Assembly: GCA_012270975.1 (NCBI GenBank)
Contig: JAAXHH010000148.1
Coordinates: 29,780-93,779, forward strand
DNA length: 64,000 nt
From: Candidatus Latescibacterota bacterium
Lineage (GTDB): Bacteria; JAAXHH01
Direction: 5' to 3'
Shown: one piece after another, positions 9,130 to 17,515 of the stretch
Position numbering within the stretch: position 1 is the first letter of the stretch
Layout: each line of letters begins with the position of its first letter
The notes under the pieces: model-generated
The model's database searches: none
What the model saw: the letters and a program-made list of their open reading frames with translations, nothing else
Told to the model about the DNA's origin: nothing
Made by a program: the position numbers and the translations under genes

Positions 9130-10068
9130 GTGAAATTCCAGCGTTACCTGCTTATCGCAGTCCTGGCGGCCCTGCCGGTCCAGCATATCCAGGCGGGTGT
9201 CGGCCAGGCCGGCGGCCTCTTCCTTCAGATCGCTCCCGACGCGCGGTCCACGGCCATGGGAGAGACGGGTGTCGCCCACGCTCGCGGCGCCCAGGTCCCG
9301 GCGTGGAATCCCGGCGGCCTGGGATTCCTTGAGCACCGCGGCGCATCGGCAACCTACTTCAAATGGCTGCCCTACCTGGCGGACGACCTCTACTACCTGC
9401 ATTTTTCCTACGTGCAACCCGTAGAAGGCATCGGAACCTTCGGGGTCAGTGTGCCTTATCTATCACTGGGGGAACAACAGAGGGTGAACGCGGCCGGGGA
9501 CAGCCAGGGAACGTTCAATAGTTCGGACATGGCGGTCTCCCTTTCCTACGGCACGAGGGTCAATGAACTGCTGGGAGTCGGAGCAAACCTGAAGTTCGTC
9601 CGAAGCGCCCTGTCGGACGAGGACGACGGGGTGGGAACGAGCTTCGCCCTGGACTTCGGCTTCACCGCCCATGTCACGCCCCGCTTCACGTTGGCCGGCG
9701 CGCTGCAGAATCTTGGAACGGAGATCAAGTACGTCAATCCGGACCAGGGGGATCCCCTGTCCCGGAACCTCAAGGTAGGCGCCGCGCTGAAAGCGCTGGA
9801 AATCGAGTCGAACAGTCTGCTGCTGGCCGTTGACCTGAACCGAATGCTGCTGGAGGACAGCGGGAACGTCCTGAACGTCGGGGCCGAATTCTGGTACCGG
9901 GATCTCATCGCGCTGCGTACCGGGTACGTGCACGACTCGGAAGGCGATGTGAAAACGCCCACGTTCGGCGGCGGCCTGCAGTGGAAGATGTACCGAATCG
10001 ACTTCAGCTATACTTCAAGCTCGACGCTCCAGGACATTACCAAATTCACCATTTCGGCCAGGTTTTAA
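9130..10068 (+). CDS. PorV/PorQ family outer-membrane beta-barrel protein
   Basis: 312 aa from GTG at 9130, chosen because AAGGAGG at 9114-9120 is ideally spaced and because the product then begins with a signal peptide (KFQRYLLIAVLAALPVQHIQA). The mature start GGLFLQIAPDARSTAMGETG and the WNPGGLG segment are hallmarks of the PorV/PorQ group, and the rest alternates like amphipathic barrel strands ending in F (ISARF). In FCB bacteria such proteins accompany type IX secretion or serve as FadL-like barrels. No other secretion gene is in the window, so the role is open. Confidence 0.85.
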   Translation: MKFQRYLLIAVLAALPVQHIQAGVGQAGGLFLQIAPDARSTAMGETGVAHARGAQVPAWNPGGLGFLEHRGASATYFKWLPYLADDLYYLHFSYVQPVEGIGTFGVSVPYLSLGEQQRVNAAGDSQGTFNSSDMAVSLSYGTRVNELLGVGANLKFVRSALSDEDDGVGTSFALDFGFTAHVTPRFTLAGALQNLGTEIKYVNPDQGDPLSRNLKVGAALKALEIESNSLLLAVDLNRMLLEDSGNVLNVGAEFWYRDLIALRTGYVHDSEGDVKTPTFGGGLQWKMYRIDFSYTSSSTLQDITKFTISARF

Positions 10069-10112
10069 GACAAGGAAGGCAGAGATCCGATGGTCGAACA
10101 GGGCAGGACCGG

Positions 10113-10146
10113 CCGGGTAAACGGTTACCCGGAGGGGTCCTGTTTT
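10113..10146 (+). terminator. possible terminator between convergent genes
   Basis: Perfect 8-bp inverted repeat CCGGGTAA-acgg-TTACCCGG (10113-10132) sits between the ends of the barrel gene and the glutaminyl cyclase gene, followed by a T run at 10142-10146. The right arm includes the stop codon of the minus-strand gene. Confidence 0.45.
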
Positions 10147-10979
10147 TCGACCAGCCGGATCTCGAAGAGCCGGGGCCACCACTTCCCGGTGACGAACAGC
10201 CGGTCCCCCGCGGCATCGTATGCGACGCCGTTGAGCACGTCTTCCGTTCCGTCCGCCCTGTCATACCCGCCTGACTCGAGCAATCCCGCGAGATCGATCC
10301 ACCCGGTCACCCGTCCGGTTTCCGGATCGATGCGGGCTATACGGTCCTCCCGCCAGATATTGGCGTATATCTCGCCCTTTACATACTCCAGTTCGTTCAG
10401 ATTGCGTACCAGGCCGTCCCCGTCCCGCACGAACACCCTGCCGGTCTCTTCGAAGGTCACCTTGTCGCGGAAGTACAGCGTGGACGATCCGTCGCTCATG
10501 ATGAACCGCTCCCCGTCGTAGGTTATGCCCCATCCTTCGCCCGGATAGGCCACGCTCCGCAGCAGTTCGAAAGTATCCCGGTCGTAGATGAAGCCCACCC
10601 CGGACTTCCAGGTCAGCTGGATGATCTTGCCGTCGTAGAGGGCGAGTCCTTCTCCGAAGATCGTCGAGGAGAGGCGGCGGATCCGTTCCACCGCGCCGGT
10701 CTGCAGCGCCACCTGGCGCAAGGTGGACTGGCCGTAGTTCCCGGTGCTTTCGAACAGCGTGTCGCCCTCGATGGCCAGGCCCTGGGTGAAGGCGCCGGTG
10801 TCGTGGGGGAACGAACGGACCACCTCGTAGGTATACGCCTTTGCGGCCACCCCCTCCGTGGCACCGGTCCCGTCCGGCGTAACGTCGGGATGGGGGCTCG
10901 AATTCGTCGGCTCGGAACAGCCGGCGAGGGCAAACAGGCCCGCCAGGCAGATCAGAGCGGTGCAGGCTTTCCGGATCAT
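10125..10979 (-). CDS. glutaminyl-peptide cyclotransferase (plant/bacterial type) lipoprotein
   Basis: 284 aa with a lipoprotein signal ending LFALAGC (Cys about residue 21), then a low-complexity linker, then a five-bladed beta-propeller-like repeat region. FTQGLAIEGDTLFESTG is the conserved start of the bacterial/plant glutaminyl cyclase family, and GEGWGITYDG, LNELEY and VLNGVAYD are further family blocks. These enzymes convert N-terminal Gln to pyroglutamate. Likely anchored in the periplasm or outer membrane. It is the last gene of a long minus-strand run, nine bases after the acetyltransferase. Confidence 0.88.
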   Translation of the reverse strand: MIRKACTALICLAGLFALAGCSEPTNSSPHPDVTPDGTGATEGVAAKAYTYEVVRSFPHDTGAFTQGLAIEGDTLFESTGNYGQSTLRQVALQTGAVERIRRLSSTIFGEGLALYDGKIIQLTWKSGVGFIYDRDTFELLRSVAYPGEGWGITYDGERFIMSDGSSTLYFRDKVTFEETGRVFVRDGDGLVRNLNELEYVKGEIYANIWREDRIARIDPETGRVTGWIDLAGLLESGGYDRADGTEDVLNGVAYDAAGDRLFVTGKWWPRLFEIRLVEKQDPSG

Positions 10980-10988
10980 CGACGTTTC

Positions 10989-11474
10989 CTACAACTTACG
11001 GTACATGATGTGGGCATCCACGAGGCCGTGTTCAGGATGATTGAATGCGTCCGGTATGGTGGCGGCTACCGTAAACCCAAGGTCCCGCCACAGCGCCACG
11101 GCCCGATGGTTCGTGCTGACGACCATGTTGAACTGCATGGCCAGGAAACCCTCGCGGCGCGCCTCTTCGATGGCGTGTGCCCCCATCGCCCGTCCCACGC
11201 CGCGGCCCTGCCGGTCCGGGTCGACCATGAACCCGGCATTGGCCACGTGGGCGCCCAGCCCCGGTTGGTTTGGCCGCAGATAGTAGGTTCCCGCCACCTC
11301 GCAGCCGTCCAGTGCCACGTAGGGCCGGTTCGGCGGCGCCATCCACAACGCGTACGCCTCCTGCCTGTCCGTCTCGGGCGGATAGGGATAGGTGTCGGCC
11401 GCCCGCACGACCCGGTGAAAGATCGACCAGATCGCGTCGAAGTCGTCCTCGCCGGCACGGCGAACCCGAATCAT
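10989..11474 (-). CDS. GNAT family N-acetyltransferase
   Basis: 161 aa. The acetyl-CoA loop is visible as GFMVDPDRQGRGVGRAMGAH (the R/QxxGxG/A signature), followed by NMVVSTNHRAVALWRDLGF, a typical GNAT ending. Substrate unknown. Its ATG overlaps the stop of the ankyrin gene by four bases (ATGA), so translation is probably coupled. Confidence 0.9.
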   Translation of the reverse strand: MIRVRRAGEDDFDAIWSIFHRVVRAADTYPYPPETDRQEAYALWMAPPNRPYVALDGCEVAGTYYLRPNQPGLGAHVANAGFMVDPDRQGRGVGRAMGAHAIEEARREGFLAMQFNMVVSTNHRAVALWRDLGFTVAATIPDAFNHPEHGLVDAHIMYRKL

Positions 11475-12538
11475 TCAGCCCCTCTTTCCCGCAGCATCGA
11501 TACGATCGTCTTCCGCTTCCGATCGCGGGCGATGTCCAGCGCCGTAGTGCCGTCCCGGTCCCGGATCGACGGGTCCGCGCCCCGGTCGAGAAGATAGGTG
11601 ACGAATTCCTTCCCGGCGCCCCGGACGGCAGTCCAGTGGAGCGCGGTGCGCCCGCGGTGATCGTCGACGCCGTTCACGTTGGCGCCGCGGTCGATCAGGA
11701 ACCGGGCCATGTTGTAGGTGCCGTACTGTACCAGTTCGCTCAGGGTGTCGTCCACCGCGGGGTGCCGGATGTCCGCTCCCGCCGCCAGCAGCATTTCCAC
11801 GGAGTCGTAATCCACGTTCCACAAGGCGCTGATGAGGCCGGGATCGGGTTTCGCGCCGGCATCCAGCAGCGCACGCATCATGGTCGGATTCCCGATTGCT
11901 GAGGTCAGCGCGGGGGGAGGCCGGTTTACCTCGGCGCCCCGTTCCAGGAGCAGCGCGACGATCTGCTCGAGACGCTTCGCCACCGCCGCGTCGTCCTTTC
12001 CAGCCCTGGAGGCCGCGGCGTAGTTCAGGGGCCGCCACCGGTTCTCGTCCACTGCGTCCACCAGGTTCGCGTCCCCGTCGAGGAGCGTCCTGGTGCGATC
12101 CTGCTCGCCCAGCGCCACGCTGGTGAAGATATCCCATTCCTCGATGTATTCCCGGAGCACCGGAAGGAACTGGATTTCCCCACCCACGGCGGCGAGACAG
12201 GGCGCCGTCATGCGGCCGTGCCCGCCGCGGAGTTCAACGCGCGCGCCGTGCTCGAGGAGGACGCGCACGGTCTCGACATGATGCGGCCCCTTGGGTATGG
12301 TTTTCTTGTGCTCCAGTACGCGATGCAGCGGACGGTGCCGATGGTTGTTGCGGCTTATCACGTTGGGGTCGGCCCCGTGTTCGATCAGCAGCCTGACAAT
12401 CTCCGTACTCCCCGTAAAGGCGGCGGTCATGATGGGCTGCCAGTGTGCGGCGGCCTCCGGGTCTTCCTTCAACAGGGCTTTCGTGGCGTCCAGGTCGCCT
12501 GACCACGCCGCGCTCGTCAGTTGTTTCTCCAGGGCCAT
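11471..12538 (-). CDS. ankyrin repeat protein
   Basis: About 355 aa. I chose ATG 12538 because GGAGGT sits seven bases upstream, although ATG 12553 is in frame. Several ankyrin units are visible: GSTEIVRLLIEHGADPN, RGRTALHWTAVRGAG, EFVTYLLDRGADPS and a final TALDIARDRKRK. The repeats are probably a protein-binding scaffold with no catalytic motif. It is followed by the overlapping GNAT gene and lies 19 bases after the dehydrogenase. Confidence 0.87.
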   Translation of the reverse strand: MALEKQLTSAAWSGDLDATKALLKEDPEAAAHWQPIMTAAFTGSTEIVRLLIEHGADPNVISRNNHRHRPLHRVLEHKKTIPKGPHHVETVRVLLEHGARVELRGGHGRMTAPCLAAVGGEIQFLPVLREYIEEWDIFTSVALGEQDRTRTLLDGDANLVDAVDENRWRPLNYAAASRAGKDDAAVAKRLEQIVALLLERGAEVNRPPPALTSAIGNPTMMRALLDAGAKPDPGLISALWNVDYDSVEMLLAAGADIRHPAVDDTLSELVQYGTYNMARFLIDRGANVNGVDDHRGRTALHWTAVRGAGKEFVTYLLDRGADPSIRDRDGTTALDIARDRKRKTIVSMLRERGAE

Positions 12539-12557
12539 GGCCTCGACCTCCATTCCC

Positions 12558-13607
12558 TCAGTACCTTACGGCCACCTTGATCACTTCGTACGGCGCGTGC
12601 CGGATCTTACCGTACGCTTCGGGCAGTTCGTCCGGCGTCACGACCGGGTCGGGCAGTCCGTGGGGATGCAGCGTGCCTTCCCGGAACAGCCGGATCAGCG
12701 TCTGGAATATCCGGTCTTCCTCCCAGAAAAGGCCCCGCTGCGGATGGCTGCACGCCCGGGCCGAGACGATGTCGATCTGGTTGAAGTGAAACTCCTCGCC
12801 CAGGTACAGTCCCTTCGCGTCCCCCAGGTAGAAGGCCAGGGGCACCACCCGTCCCGCGTACCGGGTCGCCCGGATGGCCTGGTTCAGTGCGTGGTAGCTC
12901 CCGCTCGCCTCTATAGTGACGTCCGCGCCCAACTCGAGCCACTTCCGGGACGCCATGCCGAAGTCGTCGACTTCGACCGGATCGACCGCCATGGTGGCCC
13001 CGTGGCGAAGGGCCAGTTCGCGCCGGTGCGCGATCGGATCGACGGCCACTACATCGACCGCACCCGATAGCCGGGCCAGCTGGACCGTGAAGAGCCCGAT
13101 GGCGCCCATGCCGAAGACCATGACTCGTTCGCCGATCCGCACCTGTCCGTCCCGCACGGCCGCCAGGGCGAAGTCGGCCGGGTCCATGCAGCAGGCCGCC
13201 TCCTCGGTCAATCCCGGGAGCAATGGCTTGAAGTGACGGCCCTGGTGGACCGTCCTGAATCCGCCATAGCCGTAAACCCTGTCGCCCTCCTTCAGGCCTT
13301 CGACTTCCTTTCCGGCGGCCATGACCGTACCCACGGTCGTATTCCCCACGGGCTTCCATGCCGTCGGATCGTAAGGTTTGGTGCGGGACCGGTCGAATAC
13401 CCGGCCTTCCTGGTCCATTGGCACGCTTGAATAGATGGACTCGCCCGTGATTTCGCCCTTTTCCGTCCCGTGTTTCGCCGCGGTGATCTCGCTGCGGACA
13501 CGGACCTCGTCGGGCCCGAAGTCATCAAGCGCAAAGGACTCCCAGCGGGGCTTGAAGGCGTTGTTGCAGACCAACTGCAGGAGTTCGACACCGTCTACGG
13601 CGGCCAT
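12558..13607 (-). CDS. medium-chain (zinc-type) alcohol dehydrogenase-like protein
   Basis: 349 aa with GGAGG upstream of the ATG. It has the GroES-like N-domain (GDRVYGYGGF) and a Rossmann domain with VFGMGAIGLFTVQLARL. VDPIAHRRELALRHGA carries the Asp that selects NAD(H). The classic catalytic-zinc Cys-His pair of the N-domain is not evident, since AAKHGTEKG stands where a GICGTD-like motif would be, so it resembles the zinc-poor group of bacterial sugar/threonine-type dehydrogenases. Substrate unknown; its neighbour is a GH32-like protein. Confidence 0.83.
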   Translation of the reverse strand: MAAVDGVELLQLVCNNAFKPRWESFALDDFGPDEVRVRSEITAAKHGTEKGEITGESIYSSVPMDQEGRVFDRSRTKPYDPTAWKPVGNTTVGTVMAAGKEVEGLKEGDRVYGYGGFRTVHQGRHFKPLLPGLTEEAACCMDPADFALAAVRDGQVRIGERVMVFGMGAIGLFTVQLARLSGAVDVVAVDPIAHRRELALRHGATMAVDPVEVDDFGMASRKWLELGADVTIEASGSYHALNQAIRATRYAGRVVPLAFYLGDAKGLYLGEEFHFNQIDIVSARACSHPQRGLFWEEDRIFQTLIRLFREGTLHPHGLPDPVVTPDELPEAYGKIRHAPYEVIKVAVRY

Positions 13608-13632
13608 GCGATCCTCCGAAGTTACCGACGTT

Positions 13633-15162
13633 TCAGTTCCAGATCGACTTCATACGATAGGCCTGGAGCGAAAGAATCCGGCTGTCGACCCCCTGGGAGC
13701 GGAAGGACACCCCGGTGCTGTCCGACCGGTCGGGGTAGACCCGCAGCGCGACGCACTGGCGGCCGTTGGCGAAAACCTCCACGACGCTTCGGTCCACGAA
13801 CACCCGCAGTTTCAGGGTTTCGTCTTCCTCCAGCGCCAGCGGCGCCGTCTCGGGCGCACGGGACAGAACGTCGGACGCGGTGGACGCGTAGGAGGAGTCG
13901 ACGGAAAGCAGGCTCTTGCCATGGAATCCCCGGCCCCGGTAGAAGGCAATGCGCGTGAATTCCTCCCGGTCCGGCGACCGCAGCACGTTCATCTCCACCA
14001 TGGGCGAGGCGTCCGTGTCGATCTCCACCTCGAACTCCATGGTGTTTCCGCCTTCCAGCGCAGGCAGCACGACCTCCTGGTTCGCCGGCAGCGTCATGGC
14101 ATCGAAACGGGTCGGGGCTTCACGCAGCGATTTCAGGGCCTCGACCGGCACCTGGTACAGGTCGTCGCCATCGACGGTCAGGTGCCTGGGCAGGGACATG
14201 ATCTGGTTCCAGTCCTTTGTCGGCTTGCCGTGGTTCATGTTGAAGATCGCTACGAGACCGCCCTCGCCGTCCGGCGTGGCCGAGGGCGCGTGAAGCCCGG
14301 ACGGTTTGTACGCGCCGAAATTGAACTTGGCGCCGTAAGTGACGACGAACTTGTCCCGTCCCGTGTCATAGTCGCCGATCAGGTACTGGGGACCGCTCAT
14401 GTGGCTGAAAAAGAGCAGGATGTGGCGGTCGCCGATGGGCCAGAAATAAGGGCAGGCACCGTCGTCCCCCACCAGGGTGTAGTCGTCGTCCTCGACAAAG
14501 GGATGGAGGTAGGTCCAGGTGGCCAGGTCCTCGGAGCGGAACAGGTAGTTCGCCCGCCTCTTCTTGCCGGCCGGCCCCGTCGGCTTGGTGCCCGCGGAGA
14601 GCGAATAGTAAAGCCCGTCCTTCTTCCAGATGCATGGGTCGAACACGTTGTAGGGCGTGGGCGGACCGTCCTTCGGCGGCATGGGGATGACGGGTCCCCC
14701 GGTGACCTTCTCCCAGTTGAGGAGCAGGGGGTCGCCGGATACGGCGACCATGTTGCCCGCGACCGTCCCGTGGTACATGGCGATCACGCGGTCTTCCTCC
14801 ACCAGCGTCGCGCCCGAGTAGCAGCAACGCTCCGGGTTGGGATAGATGCAGTAGGGCAGGTCGCGCCAGCGGACGAGGTCGTCGGAAATGGCGTGTCCCC
14901 AGTGCTGCCGCGTGTCCTCGGGCGGGTAGGCCTGGTAGAACAGATGCCAGCGTCCCTGCCAGAAGCACAGGCCGTTGGGATCGTTGAGCATGGCTTCCGG
15001 ATTCACGTAATGGTACGCGGGCCGGTGGGGATCGCCTTCGTAGCCCTTGCGCGACGCGTTGAGCCGCATAAGGAGCGGATTGTCCGCCAGCGCGGCTTCC
15101 TGCGCCTCGAGGGAATCATCGGGAAATGTGTAGTACGGAACGAGGGACGTGTAATCTTCCAT
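13633..15162 (-). CDS. glycoside hydrolase family 32-like protein with altered catalytic motifs
   Basis: About 509 aa. ATG 15162 is favoured over an upstream TTG because GGAG is placed correctly before it. NDPNG at residues 60-64 contains the family nucleophile Asp, and the five-bladed propeller plus C-terminal beta-sandwich (LKLRVFVDRSVVEVFANG) fit invertase/levanase-type GH32 enzymes. The RDP motif reads FDP. The EC(P) motif, which supplies the acid/base Glu, reads ACP in GACPYFWP. Either the enzyme uses another residue or it binds rather than cleaves fructosides. No signal peptide. Confidence 0.85.
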   Translation of the reverse strand: MEDYTSLVPYYTFPDDSLEAQEAALADNPLLMRLNASRKGYEGDPHRPAYHYVNPEAMLNDPNGLCFWQGRWHLFYQAYPPEDTRQHWGHAISDDLVRWRDLPYCIYPNPERCCYSGATLVEEDRVIAMYHGTVAGNMVAVSGDPLLLNWEKVTGGPVIPMPPKDGPPTPYNVFDPCIWKKDGLYYSLSAGTKPTGPAGKKRRANYLFRSEDLATWTYLHPFVEDDDYTLVGDDGACPYFWPIGDRHILLFFSHMSGPQYLIGDYDTGRDKFVVTYGAKFNFGAYKPSGLHAPSATPDGEGGLVAIFNMNHGKPTKDWNQIMSLPRHLTVDGDDLYQVPVEALKSLREAPTRFDAMTLPANQEVVLPALEGGNTMEFEVEIDTDASPMVEMNVLRSPDREEFTRIAFYRGRGFHGKSLLSVDSSYASTASDVLSRAPETAPLALEEDETLKLRVFVDRSVVEVFANGRQCVALRVYPDRSDSTGVSFRSQGVDSRILSLQAYRMKSIWN

Positions 15163-15194
15163 GGTGCGCTCCAATCAGAACTTCGGTTGCTCCC

Positions 15195-16188
15195 TTAGCG
15201 CGCGGTCACTTCGGACACCCAGGAATCGACCAGGAACCTGGCGATGGAATCCCGGCGGGGCAGGGCATAAGCCGCCGATCCGTCGCCCCATTCGCCGAAA
15301 CCCCGAACCTCCTCCGCGGTAAACCAGCGTGCTTCGACGAGTTCCTCCGTGTTCACCACGATGGCGGTGGTTTCCGCCCGCGCGCGGTAACCCAGCATCA
15401 GCGACGACGGGAAGGGCCAGGGCTGGGAGGCCTGGTAGTACGCGGCGCTCACGCGGACTCCGACCTCTTCGAACACTTCCCGGGCCACGGTTTCCTCCAG
15501 GCTTTCCCCCGGTTCCGCATAGCCGGAAAGGGTGGAAAACACGTTCGGGGGCGGCCTGTGGTGGTTGCCCAGGAGACACATGGGCGGCTGTCCGTCATCC
15601 GGCCGGTACTCTACCAGCGTGATCACCGCGGGGTCGATGCGGGGAAAGGCGTTCCTGGCGCAGTCCGCGTTCGCGCACCGGCGCCGGTGGCCCCCTTCCC
15701 GGCTTTCAGTGGCGTGGCCGCACCGGCCGCAGTATCGGTTCTGCCGGTGCCAGTACAGCATCCCCCGCGCGTACGCCATCAGCGCGGACCCGCGCGCGTC
15801 GATGGACGGACCGGCACGCCAGAGATCCTGGAATCTACCGCGACTCCCGGCCGCTGCCACCGCTTCCTCTTCCTCCAGATCGGAAAGGTCCACCGCGAAA
15901 ACGGCGCGGTCTTCCTCCATGCCCAGGAACACGATTTCTCCGCCGGCTGCCAGCAAGTCCGCGGCGGGCGGGCAGGCCGAACCGGCCGATCCGGCAGGGT
16001 CCCTGCAGATGACGGCGGACGGCAGGGACGCCGCATCCCCGTCGTCGATCAGGCTCAGGTCGCGCCAGACGGGTATGACGCGGGTGTCGTCCCAGTTCAC
16101 ACCGTCCCGCGAGCCATTCCGGATCGTTGCGCCGCTCCGCCGCGCGATCCAGCGGGACTTCCCCGAATTTCAGCACCGGATTGTCCAT
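15195..16188 (-). CDS. nudC: NADH pyrophosphatase NudC-like Nudix hydrolase, frameshifted near the 5' end
   Basis: The main frame (15195-16100) has a four-Cys zinc ribbon (YCGRCG then CANADC), the Nudix box GYAEPGESLEETVAREVFEEVGV-type pattern and SQPWPFPSS, the signature that separates NudC from other Nudix enzymes. NudC hydrolyses NAD(H) and removes NAD caps from RNA. The first 29 or so residues typical of the family (PLDRAAERRNDPEWLAG, from ATG 16188) are in another frame, and the two join near 16100-16112 if one base is removed. The GTG at 16100 could still start a product with all catalytic parts. 28 bases separate the gene from the upstream aminotransferase. Confidence 0.85.
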
Positions 16189-16216
16189 GGGCCCCGTGTT
16201 TTGTCCAAATGCCGCG

Positions 16217-17437
16217 CTACAACACCGCTTCCAGCGTATTGATGAAGGCCTCGTTCTCGTCCCGGGTGCCGACGGTCACGCGCAGATACCCCTTCAGCCC
16301 CCACCACGTACCGTCGGCGATCCAGACCTTCCGCTCCTGGAGCGCATTAAACACGGATTCGGCCCTGTCCCCGAGCCTGAACAGGACAAAGCAGGCATCG
16401 CTGGGCGTATACGCGATGCCCAGCCGGTCGAAGACCTGGCCCAGATAGGCTTTGCCTTCCTCCACCGTCCGCCGGCTCCGTTCGTAATGCGCATGGTCGT
16501 CCAGCGCGGCGATGGCGGCGTACGCGCCCAGGTTGCTCGGCGGGCCGCCCAGGTTGTAGAGCGACAGTTTCCGTCTCAACCGGGGCGAAAGCACGGCATA
16601 CCCGACGCGCAGTCCCGCGAGGCCGTGAATCTTGGAGAACGTTCGGGAGACGATCACGTTGTCCTGTTCCCGAGCCAGGTACACCGCGTTGCGGTAACCG
16701 GGATCGGAGGTGTAGTCGATATACGCTTCGTCGATGAACACCGTTACCTGTTCCGGCACGGAACGCACGAAATCGACCAGGGCGTCGTGGTCGACCACGG
16801 TGCTGGTGGGGTTATTCGGATTCGTCACGACCACGACCGTCGTGTTGTCGTTGATCTTTTCGTACATGGCGTTCAGGTTGTGCCGCAGGTCCCGGGTCAG
16901 GCGGACGTAGTTGATCTTGACGTCTACCCCTTCTTCTTCCCCGAACCGTCTCCATACGTCCGCCGTATCGAAATAGGCGGGCTGGGCCTGGACCAGTTCC
17001 GCCTTGTCCCGGACCGTCGCCAGGCCCACGGCGTGGAGTATCATGCTGGAACCCGCGCTGAGGACCATGCGGCGGTCTTTCGTAACCTCTTCCCAGTTGT
17101 CCCACGTCGTCTCGGTTACAGGCAGGCCGTGTTTCCGTTCGAGGGCGTTGATCAGGGTTTCCACCGGGTCCGGCATGAAACTCCAGTGGTAGCGGTTCAC
17201 GTCGAAAATGCGTGCGGCGACCGCCTCGACCGCCCGCGGTGACGGTCCCAGGGGGTTTTCGTTGGACGACAGGTTCACGTAGCCGGGCTCGATACCGTGA
17301 CCCTGAATGTCCTCCGGTTTCTTGCCCGACACAAGAGCCTGCGCCATCACCAGCGGGTCGGCAGCCAGGGCGCCCAGGCCTCCCAGCAGCGAGCCTCCGA
17401 TGAATCCCCGGCGCGACAGGTTGGAATCAGGTTTCAT
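16217..17437 (-). CDS. Tat-exported class I/II aminotransferase, histidinol-phosphate aminotransferase-like
   Basis: About 406 aa from ATG 17437 (an in-frame start at 17470 is possible). The N-terminus has a twin-arginine signal, SRRGFIGG followed by a hydrophobic stretch and AMAQA-like end, so a folded PLP enzyme is probably exported. The catalytic core is HisC-like: SSNENPLGPS, TNPNNPT, DEAYIDY and the PLP lysine in RTFSKIHGLAGLR. Histidinol-phosphate aminotransferases are normally cytosolic, so the periplasmic location suggests another amino donor or acceptor. It lies between a class III aminotransferase and the NudC-like gene. Confidence 0.85.
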   Translation of the reverse strand: MKPDSNLSRRGFIGGSLLGGLGALAADPLVMAQALVSGKKPEDIQGHGIEPGYVNLSSNENPLGPSPRAVEAVAARIFDVNRYHWSFMPDPVETLINALERKHGLPVTETTWDNWEEVTKDRRMVLSAGSSMILHAVGLATVRDKAELVQAQPAYFDTADVWRRFGEEEGVDVKINYVRLTRDLRHNLNAMYEKINDNTTVVVVTNPNNPTSTVVDHDALVDFVRSVPEQVTVFIDEAYIDYTSDPGYRNAVYLAREQDNVIVSRTFSKIHGLAGLRVGYAVLSPRLRRKLSLYNLGGPPSNLGAYAAIAALDDHAHYERSRRTVEEGKAYLGQVFDRLGIAYTPSDACFVLFRLGDRAESVFNALQERKVWIADGTWWGLKGYLRVTVGTRDENEAFINTLEAVL

Positions 17438-17515
17438 GAAGTCTTCAACTCCTTTTGCCACTTTATCCATAATCAGTAACTGAAAAACAGTGTGCGTATT
17501 AACGCTTCGCCGGTA

